DNA of 64,000 bases from DASZQL01 sp964391865. GTDB lineage: Bacteria > Planctomycetota > Phycisphaerae > Phycisphaerales > UBA1924. Below are positions 35,563 to 44,111 of this stretch, one piece after another; positions within the stretch are counted from its first letter, which is position 1, and every line of letters starts with the position of its first letter. Under the pieces are notes generated by a model. The model had not been told where the DNA came from. It saw nothing but the letters and a program-made list of their open reading frames with translations, and ran no database searches. The stretch covers positions 310,001-374,000 of the forward strand of contig CAYMNQ010000003.1 of NCBI GenBank assembly GCA_964391865.1, given 5' to 3'. Made by a program: the position numbers and the translations under genes.

Positions 35563-36762
35563 TCAGTACGGGGGCTGCCAGTTCTTGGTGGCGACCTTCT
35601 TGCTGTCGCACTTGCCGCAGCAGGCCCCGCCGTCGGCGCGGACGCCGCTGCCCTTGCAGCAGCCGTCGTCGGCCTTCTTCTCGGTGGTGCTGGCGGCGGT
35701 CTCAACCTTCGCGCCGTTCTTGCAGCAGGCAGCGCCCTTCGAGCAGGCGGCCTTTTCGGTCGTCGCCGCGGCGTTCTCGACCTTGGTGCCGTCCTTGCAG
35801 CAGCCGCTCTTTTCGGTAGTGGCGGCGGCGTTCTCAACCTTCGCGCCGCTGTTGCAGCAGCCAGCCTTGTTGGCGACGTTGCTCGGGCGGTCGCTATCGA
35901 TCCGCATGGCCGACGCCGCGACCTTCATGCCCTTGGTCCCAGAGCACTTCTCAGCGCAGCATTCCTTCTTCTCAGTGGTGCTGGCGGCGTTCTCAACCTT
36001 CGCGCCGTCACAAGTCTTCGAGCAGGTGCCCTTCTCGGTGGTGCTGGCGGCGGTTTCAACCTTCGCGCCGCAGGTCTTCGAGCAAGCGGCCTTCTCGGTG
36101 GTGCTGGCAGCGGTTTCGACCTTCGCGCCGCAGGCCTTCGAGCAAGCGGCCTTCTCGGTCGTGCTGGCAGCGGTCTCGACCTTCGCGCCGCAGGTCTTCG
36201 AGCAGCCGCTCTTCTCGGTCGTGGTGGCAGCGGTCTCGACCTTCGCGCCGCAGGTCTTCGCGCAGGCACCCTTCTCGGTCACGCTCGCGGCGGTTTCGAC
36301 TTTCGCGCCGGAGCACGATTTCGAGCAGCTCGATTTCTCGGTCACGGTGGCGGCGGTCTCAACTTTCGCGCCGCTCTTGCAGCAGCCGCTCGCCGCCTGG
36401 AGTTCCTTGCACTCGGTGTTCGCGTAGAACGCCGCGGGCATCGCAACCGCGGTGCTCGCGCCCATGACCATCTGCTTGCCGGTGCAGGTCTTGCCGGCGC
36501 ACGACGCCTTCGCGGCGCAGCTCTTGGTTTCGGTGACTGTGGCGGCGGTCTCGACCTTCGCCGAGCAGCTCTTCGCGCAGCCGCTCTTCTCGGCGACGCT
36601 CGAAGCCGGGGTCACGACGGCAGACTCGCTCGCCGGGCAGCCGTGGATCATGCTGCACAGGGTGCGACCGCTGGACGCGGAGAAGCCGGCGAGCCCGAAG
36701 GCACCGAGCCCGGCGGTACAGAGAACCATCGCCAGTGAGGTGGAACCAATTCTGCGAGCCAT
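35563..36762 (-). CDS. Secreted cysteine-rich tandem-repeat protein
   Basis: A 399-residue protein of a kind I do not recognise. A signal sequence (TSLAMVLCTAGLGAFGLAGFSASS) leads into a repeat region with eleven copies of a unit reading (A/T)KVE(T/N)AAxxTEK followed by short Cys clusters such as CSKTCG, GCCKSG or GCCKDG. There are 38 cysteines in the chain, often as C-x3-C or CC pairs, which is suited to metal binding or disulfides. The central six units repeat every 60 bp. GGAGTG lies 7 nt before the ATG and a terminator follows the stop, so it is an expressed unit. Metal storage, redox buffering or a surface scaffold are all possible; no choice can be made from sequence. Confidence 0.85.
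   Translation of the reverse strand: MARRIGSTSLAMVLCTAGLGAFGLAGFSASSGRTLCSMIHGCPASESAVVTPASSVAEKSGCAKSCSAKVETAATVTETKSCAAKASCAGKTCTGKQMVMGASTAVAMPAAFYANTECKELQAASGCCKSGAKVETAATVTEKSSCSKSCSGAKVETAASVTEKGACAKTCGAKVETAATTTEKSGCSKTCGAKVETAASTTEKAACSKACGAKVETAASTTEKAACSKTCGAKVETAASTTEKGTCSKTCDGAKVENAASTTEKKECCAEKCSGTKGMKVAASAMRIDSDRPSNVANKAGCCNSGAKVENAAATTEKSGCCKDGTKVENAAATTEKAACSKGAACCKNGAKVETAASTTEKKADDGCCKGSGVRADGGACCGKCDSKKVATKNWQPPY
36039..36280 (-). repeat. 60-bp tandem repeat within the cysteine-rich gene
   Basis: At least four consecutive 60-bp units begin at the same offset (near 36043, 36103, 36163 and 36223), each coding for about 20 residues with one C-x3-C pair. The near-identity at DNA level shows recent expansion. 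Confidence 0.8.
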
Positions 36763-37108
36763 CGTGACACTCCTGTTTGGAAAATCGCGGTGAATGAACT
36801 CTCTCACAAACCGACCTGCGGCGGCGCGAAAGCGCCAGCCCTCCGACACATGAAAAGATACCCCCGAAACGGCGTCCGGGTGCGTCTCATTGATTATCCG
36901 TCCAGACATAGAAACTATTCAACGCCTTTTGATCGAGACGGTCACTTTTTCTGAACAAAACCCGCTCAGAATGACTCGTCCGGACAATAGGATCGGATTC
37001 GGATGATCCCGCCCGAAAATCGGATCGACACCCCGGCAGCAGGGAATTCGCGGTTTTCACTATAAAGCAAGCAATCCCGGACGCGGGATGGGCCGTACAC
37101 TGCACGGC
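36763..37108. other. AT-richer divergent regulatory region
   Basis: 346 nt between the divergent cysteine-rich and FIST genes, clearly poorer in G+C than the rest of the window. It holds a promoter candidate (36893-36922) and two similar direct sequences, CCGTCCAGACATAG and TCGTCCGGACAATAG, about 80 nt apart, that could be operator sites. Confidence 0.5.
36893..36922 (-). promoter_or_regulatory. Candidate sigma70 promoter of the cysteine-rich gene
   Basis: On the - strand TTGAAT (36922-36917) and GATAAT (36898-36893) are 18 nt apart. It would give a leader of about 120 nt before the ATG at 36762. Confidence 0.4.
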
Positions 37109-38377
37109 ATGGATCACGTTTCCTCAGCCACTGCGCTCGCCGCCGCCGCGTCGATTTCGGCGCACGTGGACCCAATCATGGCGGCGGAGCAGGCGTGCGA
37201 GGACATCGGCGGGGCAGGGGTCGTCACGCCCGGGACCGTTGATCTGGCGATGCTCTTCGTCTCCGGTCGGCACGTGGACCATATGGGCCCGATCACGGAG
37301 ACGATCGCGAAGGCGTTGAACCCCGGCACCTTCATGGGAGTCAGCGCCGAGGGCGTGATCGGCGGTTGCACCGAAGTCGAGCAGAAGGGCGCGGTCTCGC
37401 TCTTCGTCGCGTCGATGCCGGGAACGACGCTGCACTCGTTCCAGTACCGCGATCTGCCGCACGCGCGCGACACAAGCGAGGAGTCGCTGCTTGGGATCGC
37501 GGAAGCCATCGGCGGCAAGCGCGACCTGCGCGGCGTGTTCTTCTTCGCCGACCCGTCCAGCGTTCCCGCCGCCGCGGCGGTTGACGCGATCTCGTCCGTC
37601 TCCAGCGTGATCGAAGGGCTGAAGCGCGTGCCGGTGCTGGGCGGGATGGCGTCCGCCTCCCCGCCGCCCGCGCCGGGCGGGAACATCCTGTACCTCAACG
37701 GGCAGATGTCGCGCTCGGGCGGCATCGGCCTCTCGGTGCGCGGCGATGTCACGATCGATTCGATGGTCTCGCAGGGCTGCCGCCCGATCGGGCGCCCGTT
37801 GGTCGTGACCTCGGGGCAGCGCAACATCGTCAAAATGCTCGGCGGCCAGCGCGCTATCGACGTGCTGCGCGAGATCGTCACCGCCCTGCCTCCCGAGGAC
37901 CGCGAACTGCTGCCCAAGGGCATCTACATCGGGCGCGTGATCGACGAATACAAAGCGCGTTTCGGTAGGGGTGATTTCCTCATCCGCGGCGTTCTCGGCG
38001 TTGACCAGGGCTCCGGCGCGATCGCGATCGGCGACCTCGTGAAGCCGGGCCAGACGGTGCAGTTCCACCTGCGCGACACGCGTACCGCGACGGAGGATCT
38101 TCAGTTGCTCCTCGCGGCGCAGCAGCTCCAGCAGCCGCCCGTCGGCGGGCTGGTCTTCACCTGCAACGGGCGGGGGACGCGCCTCTTCGACCAGCCGAAC
38201 CATGACGCGTCGCTGATCTCCGAAGCCGCCCGCCGGGCCGACGGGTCGGCGGCCCCGATCGCGGGCTTCTTCGCCGCCGGGGAGATCGGCCCGGTCGGCA
38301 ACCGCTCGTTCGTGCATGGTCAGACGGCGGTGGCGGCGTTCATCCGCCCCCGCGCGCGGGCCCACGACCGCGACTGA
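37109..38377 (+). CDS. FIST domain sensory protein
   Basis: A 422-residue protein with FIST-N (about residues 30-230) and FIST-C (about 240-400) domains. Diagnostic segments are SVFVG-like GTFMGVSAEGVIGGCTEVEQKGAVSLFVASMP, GLKRVPVLGGMASASPPPAPGG and, near the end, GGLVFTCNGRGTRLFDQPNHDASL and GFFAAGEIGPVGNRSFVHGQTAV. FIST domains are soluble or membrane-linked sensors thought to bind small ligands such as amino acids and to feed signalling proteins. No kinase or cyclase is adjacent. TACACT ends 7 nt before the ATG. It is divergent from the cysteine-rich gene and could share control with it. Confidence 0.93.
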   Translation: MDHVSSATALAAAASISAHVDPIMAAEQACEDIGGAGVVTPGTVDLAMLFVSGRHVDHMGPITETIAKALNPGTFMGVSAEGVIGGCTEVEQKGAVSLFVASMPGTTLHSFQYRDLPHARDTSEESLLGIAEAIGGKRDLRGVFFFADPSSVPAAAAVDAISSVSSVIEGLKRVPVLGGMASASPPPAPGGNILYLNGQMSRSGGIGLSVRGDVTIDSMVSQGCRPIGRPLVVTSGQRNIVKMLGGQRAIDVLREIVTALPPEDRELLPKGIYIGRVIDEYKARFGRGDFLIRGVLGVDQGSGAIAIGDLVKPGQTVQFHLRDTRTATEDLQLLLAAQQLQQPPVGGLVFTCNGRGTRLFDQPNHDASLISEAARRADGSAAPIAGFFAAGEIGPVGNRSFVHGQTAVAAFIRPRARAHDRD

Positions 38378-38419
38378 CTTCGCTCACCCAATCAGCGCCG
38401 ATGGCCGATAACTGTCCCG

Positions 38420-41086
38420 ATGACGGTGCGCGCGTCGCTCGGGCTGCTGGTGCTGGCTTGGCTGGCTGTCGTTACGCCCGCGATCGGGCAGCTCGTGCGC
38501 CCGGAGTCCTCGCGCCGGCTTGTAAGGAAATGGGATTTCGAGGAGCGCGCGTTCCACGGCGAGCCGGTCCCGCAGGGCTGGTACCGCGCGCAGGATCTCC
38601 CGCCGCGGCGCGAGCGCCCGGGCTACCCGCGCTGGAATGAGGGCGTTCTGACGCGCGGCACGGCGCAGAGCGGGGAGTTCTCGCTCATGCTCCCCACGCA
38701 GGGCGGCAGCACGTCGGTGATACTCTCGGCGGCGGTGCTGCCCGCGATGCCCGGCGCCGACTACGCGATCTTCGGCGGCATCCGCACCGCGGGCCTGAAG
38801 AACGCGCGGGCGCGAATCATCGCCTGGTACCTCGATGAGGCGCTGCGCGAGATCCCCGGCACGCGCGTCAGCAGCCCGCTCGTCCTGAGCGAGGAGCGCT
38901 GGACCGACGCGCACCTCATCCTCCTCGGGCACCCCGGCGCCGCGTGGATGGAGATCGAGGTGGCCCTGCTCCAGCCCCAGCAATACGACACGCGCCCGCT
39001 GCCGGTGCAGGGGCTGCGCCCGGGCGACTTCAACGGGGCGGCGTACTTCGATGATCTCGCGGTGTACCAGGTGCCGCGCGCCGAGATCCGCTCGACGGCG
39101 CCCGCGAACATCGTCGTCGCGCCCGAGCCGCCGGCGCTCGAAGTCCTGCTGCGCGACCTGACAGGCGAGACGCTGAGCGTGACGCTGTCGGTGTTCGACT
39201 TCGAGGGTATGAGTGTGGAGGAGCGGGCGATCACGCCGTCGGTCTCGGGCCGACCGCTGACGATGCCGCTGAACTTGCCGGGCTTCGGGTGGTACCGCGC
39301 GGTGCTGAACGTGCGGAATCCGGACGGCCTGGTCGCGCGGGCGTTCTCCGACCTGCTGTACCTGCCGGCGGGTGAATCGCCCCCCGGCGCGCGCGGCGCA
39401 TTCGGGCTGATCGCGGAGGAGACGCCCGTTGAGCAGTTCGCCGACCTGCCCGCGATCGTGCGCCGCTCGGGCGTGGGCGCGGTGCACCTGCCGGTGTGGA
39501 CGCGCGAACTCTCGAAGGAAACTCTGGACTCGACGATCGAGTCGATCGCCCGCGCCGCCGAGCGCTTGATCGACGACCAGCAGGAAGTCACCTTCGTGCT
39601 GCGCGAGGCGCCGGCGGACCTCGCCCGGCTGGTGCGCGGCGAGGTCAACGAGCCGCTGGCGCTCCTCTCGAGCGAGAACACGGACTGGATGTCGTACCTC
39701 GGGCGTGTGCTGGCGTCGTTCGGCGAGCGTGTCCGCCGCTGGCAGATCGGCCCAACGGCGCGCCTGCCCGAGTTCCTCGGGCCCGACGCGCCGGCGGAGT
39801 TGGAGTCGGCCCGCGCCAAGCTGCGCCGGCTCGTGCCGCGCCCCATCATCGCGCTCCCCTGGAGCGCGCACGACGCGATCGCCGCCGCGCCCGGCGCCGA
39901 CGCGCTGACCATCAGCATCCCCGACGCGGTCCCCGCCGACGCGGTCGGCCCGCTGATCCGCTCGTGGTCCGGCGCGCCGGACGCGACCGCCGTGATCGAC
40001 CTGCCGGGCATCGAGGAGTACGGTCGGCGTGCCGCCGTGATCGAACTCGCCCGCCGAACCGTGCTCGCGTGGCAGGCCGGGTCGCGCAAGCTGGCGATCC
40101 GGCAGCCCTTCGGCTGGCGCTCCGGGCGCGATGCGCAGTCGCTCCCCGGCGCGGAACTCGGTGCCTGGCGCGAGCTCTCGCGCCAGCTCGCCGGGCGGGC
40201 GATCGTGGGCGAGATCGGCGTGGTCGCGGGCGTGCGCGCGTTCATCGCGAAGGGCGGCGGCGACTCGTGCCTCATCGCGTGGAACGACGCCGCCGATCCC
40301 AAAGACGCCGTGCTCCGCGGCTATCTCAGCGATACGTCGGTGCGCGTCTCGGACCTCTTCGGCAACACGCGCCGCGTGGAAGCGAGCGCGGGGGAGATGA
40401 CGATCCCGATCACCGAGACGCCGATGTTCATCGAGGGGATCGACGCGCCGCTGGCGCTCTTCCGCGCCGGGCTGCGCGTCGAGCCGGGGTTCATCCAGGC
40501 GCGGGCCGAGAAGCACCAGGTCGAGATCGTGATCGAGAACCCCTGGCCCGTCGCGGTGCAGGGGCGCTTGCGGATCGCGGAGCCGGTGGAGTGGACCATC
40601 GCGCCACGCGTCGTGGCGTTCAACATCGCGCCCGAGTCGTCGTCGCGCGTGCCCATCGAGCTCGCGTTCGGGCTCGCCGAAGAAGCCGGCCCGCAGACGA
40701 TGATCGCCGAGGTCGAACTGACGGCGGAGCGGCGCTACCCGGTCCTGCGCATGCCGCTGCGCCTCGAGATCGGTCTCGAGACCGTGCAACTGCTGCCCAG
40801 CTACCGCGTGCAGCGCGCCCCGGACGGCTCCGGCGCCGACAACGTGATCCTCACGCTGCTGATCTCGAACCTCAGCGACAAGCCGGTCACACTCGAAGCT
40901 TTCGCCATCGCTCCCGGCTACCCCGCGTTCAGCGCGCCGGTCAGCCAACTCCAGCCGGGCACGTCCGCCGTCCGCCGATTCATGCTCGAACGCGGCGCGG
41001 CGACGCTGCTCGGCAAGAGCGTCCGCGTCGGGCTGAAGGAACTCGACGGCACCGGGCGGATCAATAAGACGGTGGTGATCCGGTGA
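38420..41086 (+). CDS. Large secreted protein, possible glycosidase-like barrel
   Basis: An 888-residue protein with a signal peptide (LGLLVLAWLAVVTPAIGQ) and no family I recognise. Residues 30-240 read as a jelly-roll, carbohydrate-binding-like domain (GEFSLMLPTQGGSTSVILSAAVLP... and FNGAAYFDDLAVYQVP, the latter typical of CBM-like beta sandwiches). The middle, about 330-620, alternates strands and helices (GVGAVHLPVWTRELSKETLDSTIESIARAAERLI, VRRWQIGPTARLPEF, AVIDLPGIEEYG) as in a TIM barrel. The end (about 690-888) is a pair of Ig-like domains. A secreted polysaccharide-acting role is inferred. GATAAC ends 7 nt before the ATG. Confidence 0.8.
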   Translation: MTVRASLGLLVLAWLAVVTPAIGQLVRPESSRRLVRKWDFEERAFHGEPVPQGWYRAQDLPPRRERPGYPRWNEGVLTRGTAQSGEFSLMLPTQGGSTSVILSAAVLPAMPGADYAIFGGIRTAGLKNARARIIAWYLDEALREIPGTRVSSPLVLSEERWTDAHLILLGHPGAAWMEIEVALLQPQQYDTRPLPVQGLRPGDFNGAAYFDDLAVYQVPRAEIRSTAPANIVVAPEPPALEVLLRDLTGETLSVTLSVFDFEGMSVEERAITPSVSGRPLTMPLNLPGFGWYRAVLNVRNPDGLVARAFSDLLYLPAGESPPGARGAFGLIAEETPVEQFADLPAIVRRSGVGAVHLPVWTRELSKETLDSTIESIARAAERLIDDQQEVTFVLREAPADLARLVRGEVNEPLALLSSENTDWMSYLGRVLASFGERVRRWQIGPTARLPEFLGPDAPAELESARAKLRRLVPRPIIALPWSAHDAIAAAPGADALTISIPDAVPADAVGPLIRSWSGAPDATAVIDLPGIEEYGRRAAVIELARRTVLAWQAGSRKLAIRQPFGWRSGRDAQSLPGAELGAWRELSRQLAGRAIVGEIGVVAGVRAFIAKGGGDSCLIAWNDAADPKDAVLRGYLSDTSVRVSDLFGNTRRVEASAGEMTIPITETPMFIEGIDAPLALFRAGLRVEPGFIQARAEKHQVEIVIENPWPVAVQGRLRIAEPVEWTIAPRVVAFNIAPESSSRVPIELAFGLAEEAGPQTMIAEVELTAERRYPVLRMPLRLEIGLETVQLLPSYRVQRAPDGSGADNVILTLLISNLSDKPVTLEAFAIAPGYPAFSAPVSQLQPGTSAVRRFMLERGAATLLGKSVRVGLKELDGTGRINKTVVIR

Positions 41087-41097
41087 GCAGCCCGAAG

Positions 41098-41120
41098 CTG
41101 GAAGCTTGAAGCCAGAAAGG
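41098..41120. repeat. Heptanucleotide repeat block (GCTGGAA/GCTTGAA)
   Basis: GCTGGAA, GCTTGAA and GCCAGAA units follow the stop codon of the preceding gene. The rest of this 290-nt gap holds a palindrome (41153) and a second repeat-like block near 41333. Confidence 0.5.
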
Positions 41121-41152
41121 CGAATCGCCCGATGGGGCCGGGTGCCGGGTGC

Positions 41153-41184
41153 CGTGGATCGGCCTGCTCTGAGGACGATCCACG
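41153..41184. repeat. CAGAGC-loop palindrome, copy 8 (reverse orientation)
   Basis: CGTGGATCG (41153-41161) and CGATCCACG (41176-41184) pair, and the loop CCTGCTCTGAGGA contains CTCAGAGC on the - strand. The stem sequence resembles that of copy 3 (9668). Confidence 0.75.
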
Positions 41185-41376
41185 CTCGTTCCTCACTCGG
41201 GGCTTTGCACTCCCAGGCTCGACTGCTATCGCGCCCGCACTATTTCAAGAAGAGTGGAAGGAGATCACGGAGCAGAACTCGGAGCGTGCACCGCCCAGAG
41301 CAGCGTTGCACGGCACCCGCGCCATTCCGACTTCCGTCCTTCCGCTCTACCGACTTTCAACGTGTAGTCTTCGCTC

Positions 41377-42441
41377 ATGCCCCCGCCGCCGTCGATTCTC
41401 TTCCTCACGCCCTGCTTCCTGTCGCACCGGCTGCACAAGGACATCCGCGGCGTGGAGGTCTTCGACCTGCACCTCACGCGCCAGCTCGTCCAGCTCGGCT
41501 GCGACGTGACGGTGGGCGCGGAGTCGTCATGGAAAGGTCGGTTCGCGGAGCATCTCTCAGGCGCGATGCCGCGCGTGCTGTGGACGCCGCCGCTGCGCAA
41601 GCCCTTGCCGAACGGGCTGATCGCGGCGGTGCTCGCATCGGGCCGCAAGTACGACGCGCTGATCCTCGGCAATACGACCAACGGGCTGGTCCCCGCCGTG
41701 CAACTGCTGCACGCGATGAAGCGCTTCGACCGAGCGGTGCTGATCGCGCACAAGATCACCTGGCCCGCGTTCCCCGCGAAGATCGCGCGATTGCCCATCC
41801 GCGTCGTCGCGGTGAACGACCAGATCCGCTCGTACTTCGAGCCGGCGCTCGCCGGACGCGCCTTCACCAGCTACGGCATCCCCAACGCCGCCGAGTTCCA
41901 CCCACGCGACACCCCGCGCGACCCGCACGCCCCATGCGAGTTCGTCATCCTCGGCAAGCTCGACAATCCGTGGAAGGGTGCGTCAATCGCGATCGACGCC
42001 TTCCGCGCGTTGCCGAGTGAAGTGCGCGCGAAGTGCCGGCTGAATCTCGTGTCGTACACAAACCCGCCGCGGGTTGACGAGCCAAACATCATCATGCACC
42101 CCTGGCAGCCGGCGGCGGCGATCCCTGAGTTGCTCCGCCGAATGGACGCCATGCTCGTCCCCTCGACGGCGCAGGAAACCTTCAGCCAGGCGATGGTGCA
42201 GGGGATGCTGACGGGGCTGCCGGTGATCGCGTCGGAACTGCCGCCTTTGAAGGAAAAACTTGACACCGGCGGCGGGTTCGTGTGCCGTTCCGCCGCCGAC
42301 TACGCGGGCGCGATGGAGCAATTGGTGCGCGACCCCGCGCTCCGCGGACGCATGGGCGCGATCGCCCGGCGGACGGCGATCGAGCGCTTTGTCTGGGACA
42401 CCCGCGCCTTCGTCGAGCGCTTCATCGCGCCGAGCGCGTGA
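41377..42441 (+). CDS. Glycosyltransferase family 4-like protein
   Basis: A 354-residue glycosyltransferase of the GT-B fold. Two Rossmann domains are visible: an N-terminal one (ILFLTPCFLSHRLHKDIRGVEVFDLHLTRQL) and a C-terminal one (CEFVILGKLDNPWKGASIAIDAFRAL, then MLVPSTAQETFSQAMVQGMLTGLPVIASELPPLKEKL), the latter with the E-x7-E-type donor site in QETFSQAM. Such enzymes add sugars from nucleotide donors during surface-glycan synthesis. The neighbours give no hint of the acceptor. TAGTCT ends 6 nt before the ATG. Confidence 0.88.
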   Translation: MPPPPSILFLTPCFLSHRLHKDIRGVEVFDLHLTRQLVQLGCDVTVGAESSWKGRFAEHLSGAMPRVLWTPPLRKPLPNGLIAAVLASGRKYDALILGNTTNGLVPAVQLLHAMKRFDRAVLIAHKITWPAFPAKIARLPIRVVAVNDQIRSYFEPALAGRAFTSYGIPNAAEFHPRDTPRDPHAPCEFVILGKLDNPWKGASIAIDAFRALPSEVRAKCRLNLVSYTNPPRVDEPNIIMHPWQPAAAIPELLRRMDAMLVPSTAQETFSQAMVQGMLTGLPVIASELPPLKEKLDTGGGFVCRSAADYAGAMEQLVRDPALRGRMGAIARRTAIERFVWDTRAFVERFIAPSA

Positions 42442-42450
42442 CCGACGCGC

Positions 42451-43353
42451 TTACGTCCCGCTCGGGTGCCAGATCGTTTTCATCTCAACAAAAGGCTCGA
42501 TCCACCACGGGTTCTGGCACGCCTCCGCGTCGAACCATTCGTCGGCGGCGACATCGCGCACCTTCACCCGCTTCACGTTCTCCGCCGCCCCGAGCCGCAG
42601 CGTGCGCGCTTCGTCGAGCGGGACATTGGCGGCGTGGATCGCGTCGATCTCGCGGTGGCTCGCGAAGTGTTCGAGCAACTCCGCGCGGTAGCCCGTGAGC
42701 AGGTTGACGACGCCCGCCGGCACGTCGCTGGTGGCGCACACTTCCCCGAGGATGCACGTCGCCAGGTGATGCCGCTCGCTGCCGAGCGCGACAACGGTGC
42801 ATCCGGCGCACAGCGCCGGCGCGATCAGCGAGACCAGCCCGAGCAGGCCCGGCTCATCCGGCGCGACGACGCCCACCACGCCCGTCCCCTCCGCGATCGT
42901 GAAGTTGTAGTAGGGCCCGTTCACCGAGTTGTGGCAGCCGAGCACCTGCGAGTACTTGTCGGCCCATCCGGCGTAGCTGACAAAGCGATCGACCGCCGCG
43001 CTGACCTCATCCGCCGCCGATCGCACCAGTCGGCGCGATGCCTTCCCCTTGATGCCTTCTCGCCCCGCTTCAATCGCCTCGACAAACTCGCGCCGCTTGC
43101 CTTCGAGCATCTCGCCCATGCGGTAGAGGATCTGCCCGCGGTTGTACGCGCTGCGGCGCAGCCACCCCTCGTGAGCCGCCCGGGCCGCGACCACCGCGTC
43201 GCGCACGTCTTTCCGCGACGCGTGGCACACATGTGCCAATACCTTTTCACCCCCGGAGTCGGTCACGCGGATCGACCGCCCCGACTCCGTGCGCGGGAAC
43301 TGCCCGTTGATGAAGAGCTTGTATGTCTTGGCGACCTCGAGGCGGTCAGTCAT
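42451..43353 (-). CDS. Aldehyde dehydrogenase family protein, N-terminal (cofactor) half only
   Basis: A 300-residue protein, whereas the family is usually 470-500. It matches the NAD-binding half of aldehyde dehydrogenases: AYNRGQILYRMGEMLEGKRREFV, then YYNFTIAEGTGVVGVVAPDEPGLLGLVSLIAPALCAGCTVVALGSERHH, PAGVVNLLTGYRAELLEHFASHREIDAIHAANV. The catalytic half, with its Cys in a GQxC motif, is missing. I recall similar shortened relatives, in pairs, near deoC in other bacteria; here no partner dehydrogenase is nearby. Its stop falls 10 nt from the end of the convergent glycosyltransferase gene. It is probably not an active dehydrogenase by itself. Confidence 0.85.
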   Translation of the reverse strand: MTDRLEVAKTYKLFINGQFPRTESGRSIRVTDSGGEKVLAHVCHASRKDVRDAVVAARAAHEGWLRRSAYNRGQILYRMGEMLEGKRREFVEAIEAGREGIKGKASRRLVRSAADEVSAAVDRFVSYAGWADKYSQVLGCHNSVNGPYYNFTIAEGTGVVGVVAPDEPGLLGLVSLIAPALCAGCTVVALGSERHHLATCILGEVCATSDVPAGVVNLLTGYRAELLEHFASHREIDAIHAANVPLDEARTLRLGAAENVKRVKVRDVAADEWFDAEACQNPWWIEPFVEMKTIWHPSGT

Positions 43354-43397
43354 GGCTCGGCTCCGCGCGGGTTCGATCGGCGTGGCGTACAGAATAC

Positions 43398-43586
43398 CGC
43401 CACGGATTTCACGGATGGACACGGATTTAAAAAGCACTGAAACAAGAGAGTTGCCACAGATGACCCAGATGAACCCAGATCAGTGATCAATAGTCTGAGC
43501 CCATGCTCATCTGGGTCCATCTGGGTCATCTGTGGCTCTTCTTTTCTTGGCTTCCGGAATCCGTGTCCATCCGTGAAATCCGTGGC
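43398..43586. repeat. Long nested palindromic repeat, copy 3
   Basis: Two nested arm pairs. The outer is CCACGGATTTCACGGATGGA near 43400 and, inverted, TCCATCCGTGAAATCCGTGG near 43566. The inner is GCCACAGATGACCCAGATGA near 43454 and, inverted, CTGGGTCATCTGTGGC near 43520. This is the most regular copy in the window. Confidence 0.85.
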
Positions 43587-43597
43587 TTCGTCTCTTC

Positions 43598-43640
43598 CGC
43601 CTTCCGACTTCCGACTTACGCCCTTCCGCCTTTCTACTTT
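43598..43640. repeat. Heptanucleotide repeat block (TTCCGCC/TTCCGAC)
   Basis: TTCCGCC, TTCCGAC, TTCCGAC, TTACGCC and CTTCCGCC follow each other up to the stop of the DUF486 gene. The stop codon lies at the edge of the block. Confidence 0.6.
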
Positions 43641-43990
43641 CTCCCCGACATCGACACCGCCACCGCCGCCAGGATCAGGGCAAAAGCCACGGCGTCCTGC
43701 CAACGGAGCTTCTCCTGCAGCACCACGATCGAGAAGACGGAGAAGACCGCCAGCGTGATGACCTCCTGGATGATCTTCAGTTGCGGGGCGGTGAACGGCC
43801 CGCCGGTCGAGACGTGCCCCGCTCGGTTCGCCGGCACCTGCAGGCAATACTCGAAGAACGCCAGCCCCCACGACGCGACGATCGCCACCGCCAGCGTCCA
43901 CGACGGCTTCTTCAGGTGGTAGTACCACGCGTACGTCATGAAGATGTTGGAGCAGGTGAGCAGCAGAACGGTGGTGATCCAGGGCGGCAT
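43634..43990 (-). CDS. DUF486 (DMT-superfamily) membrane protein
   Basis: A 118-residue protein with four membrane helices. Family motifs are LTCSNIFMTYAWYYHLK at the start, ASWGLAFFEYCLQVPANRAGH in the middle and PQLKIIQEVITLAVFSVFS towards the end. DUF486 proteins belong to the drug/metabolite transporter superfamily as half-length units and probably work as dimers; their substrate is unknown. TAGATT ends 6 nt before the ATG. It is divergent from the gene at 44112. Confidence 0.9.
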   Translation of the reverse strand: MPPWITTVLLLTCSNIFMTYAWYYHLKKPSWTLAVAIVASWGLAFFEYCLQVPANRAGHVSTGGPFTAPQLKIIQEVITLAVFSVFSIVVLQEKLRWQDAVAFALILAAVAVSMSGRK

Positions 43991-44111
43991 GGGGCCAATC
44001 TACCGCCGCACGACCCGCGCAGCCCCCCCGAACTGCCCCCGGTCGCTCCGTCCGGGCGCTCGTCGGCGGCCCAATTGGCCCTATCGGGCCGGCTTCGCCG
44101 ATAATCGGGGT

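Noticed and set aside
38384..40948. Long - strand frame opposite the large secreted protein
   Set aside because: The + strand frame has a signal peptide and sensible secondary structure; the antisense is low-complexity Arg-rich.
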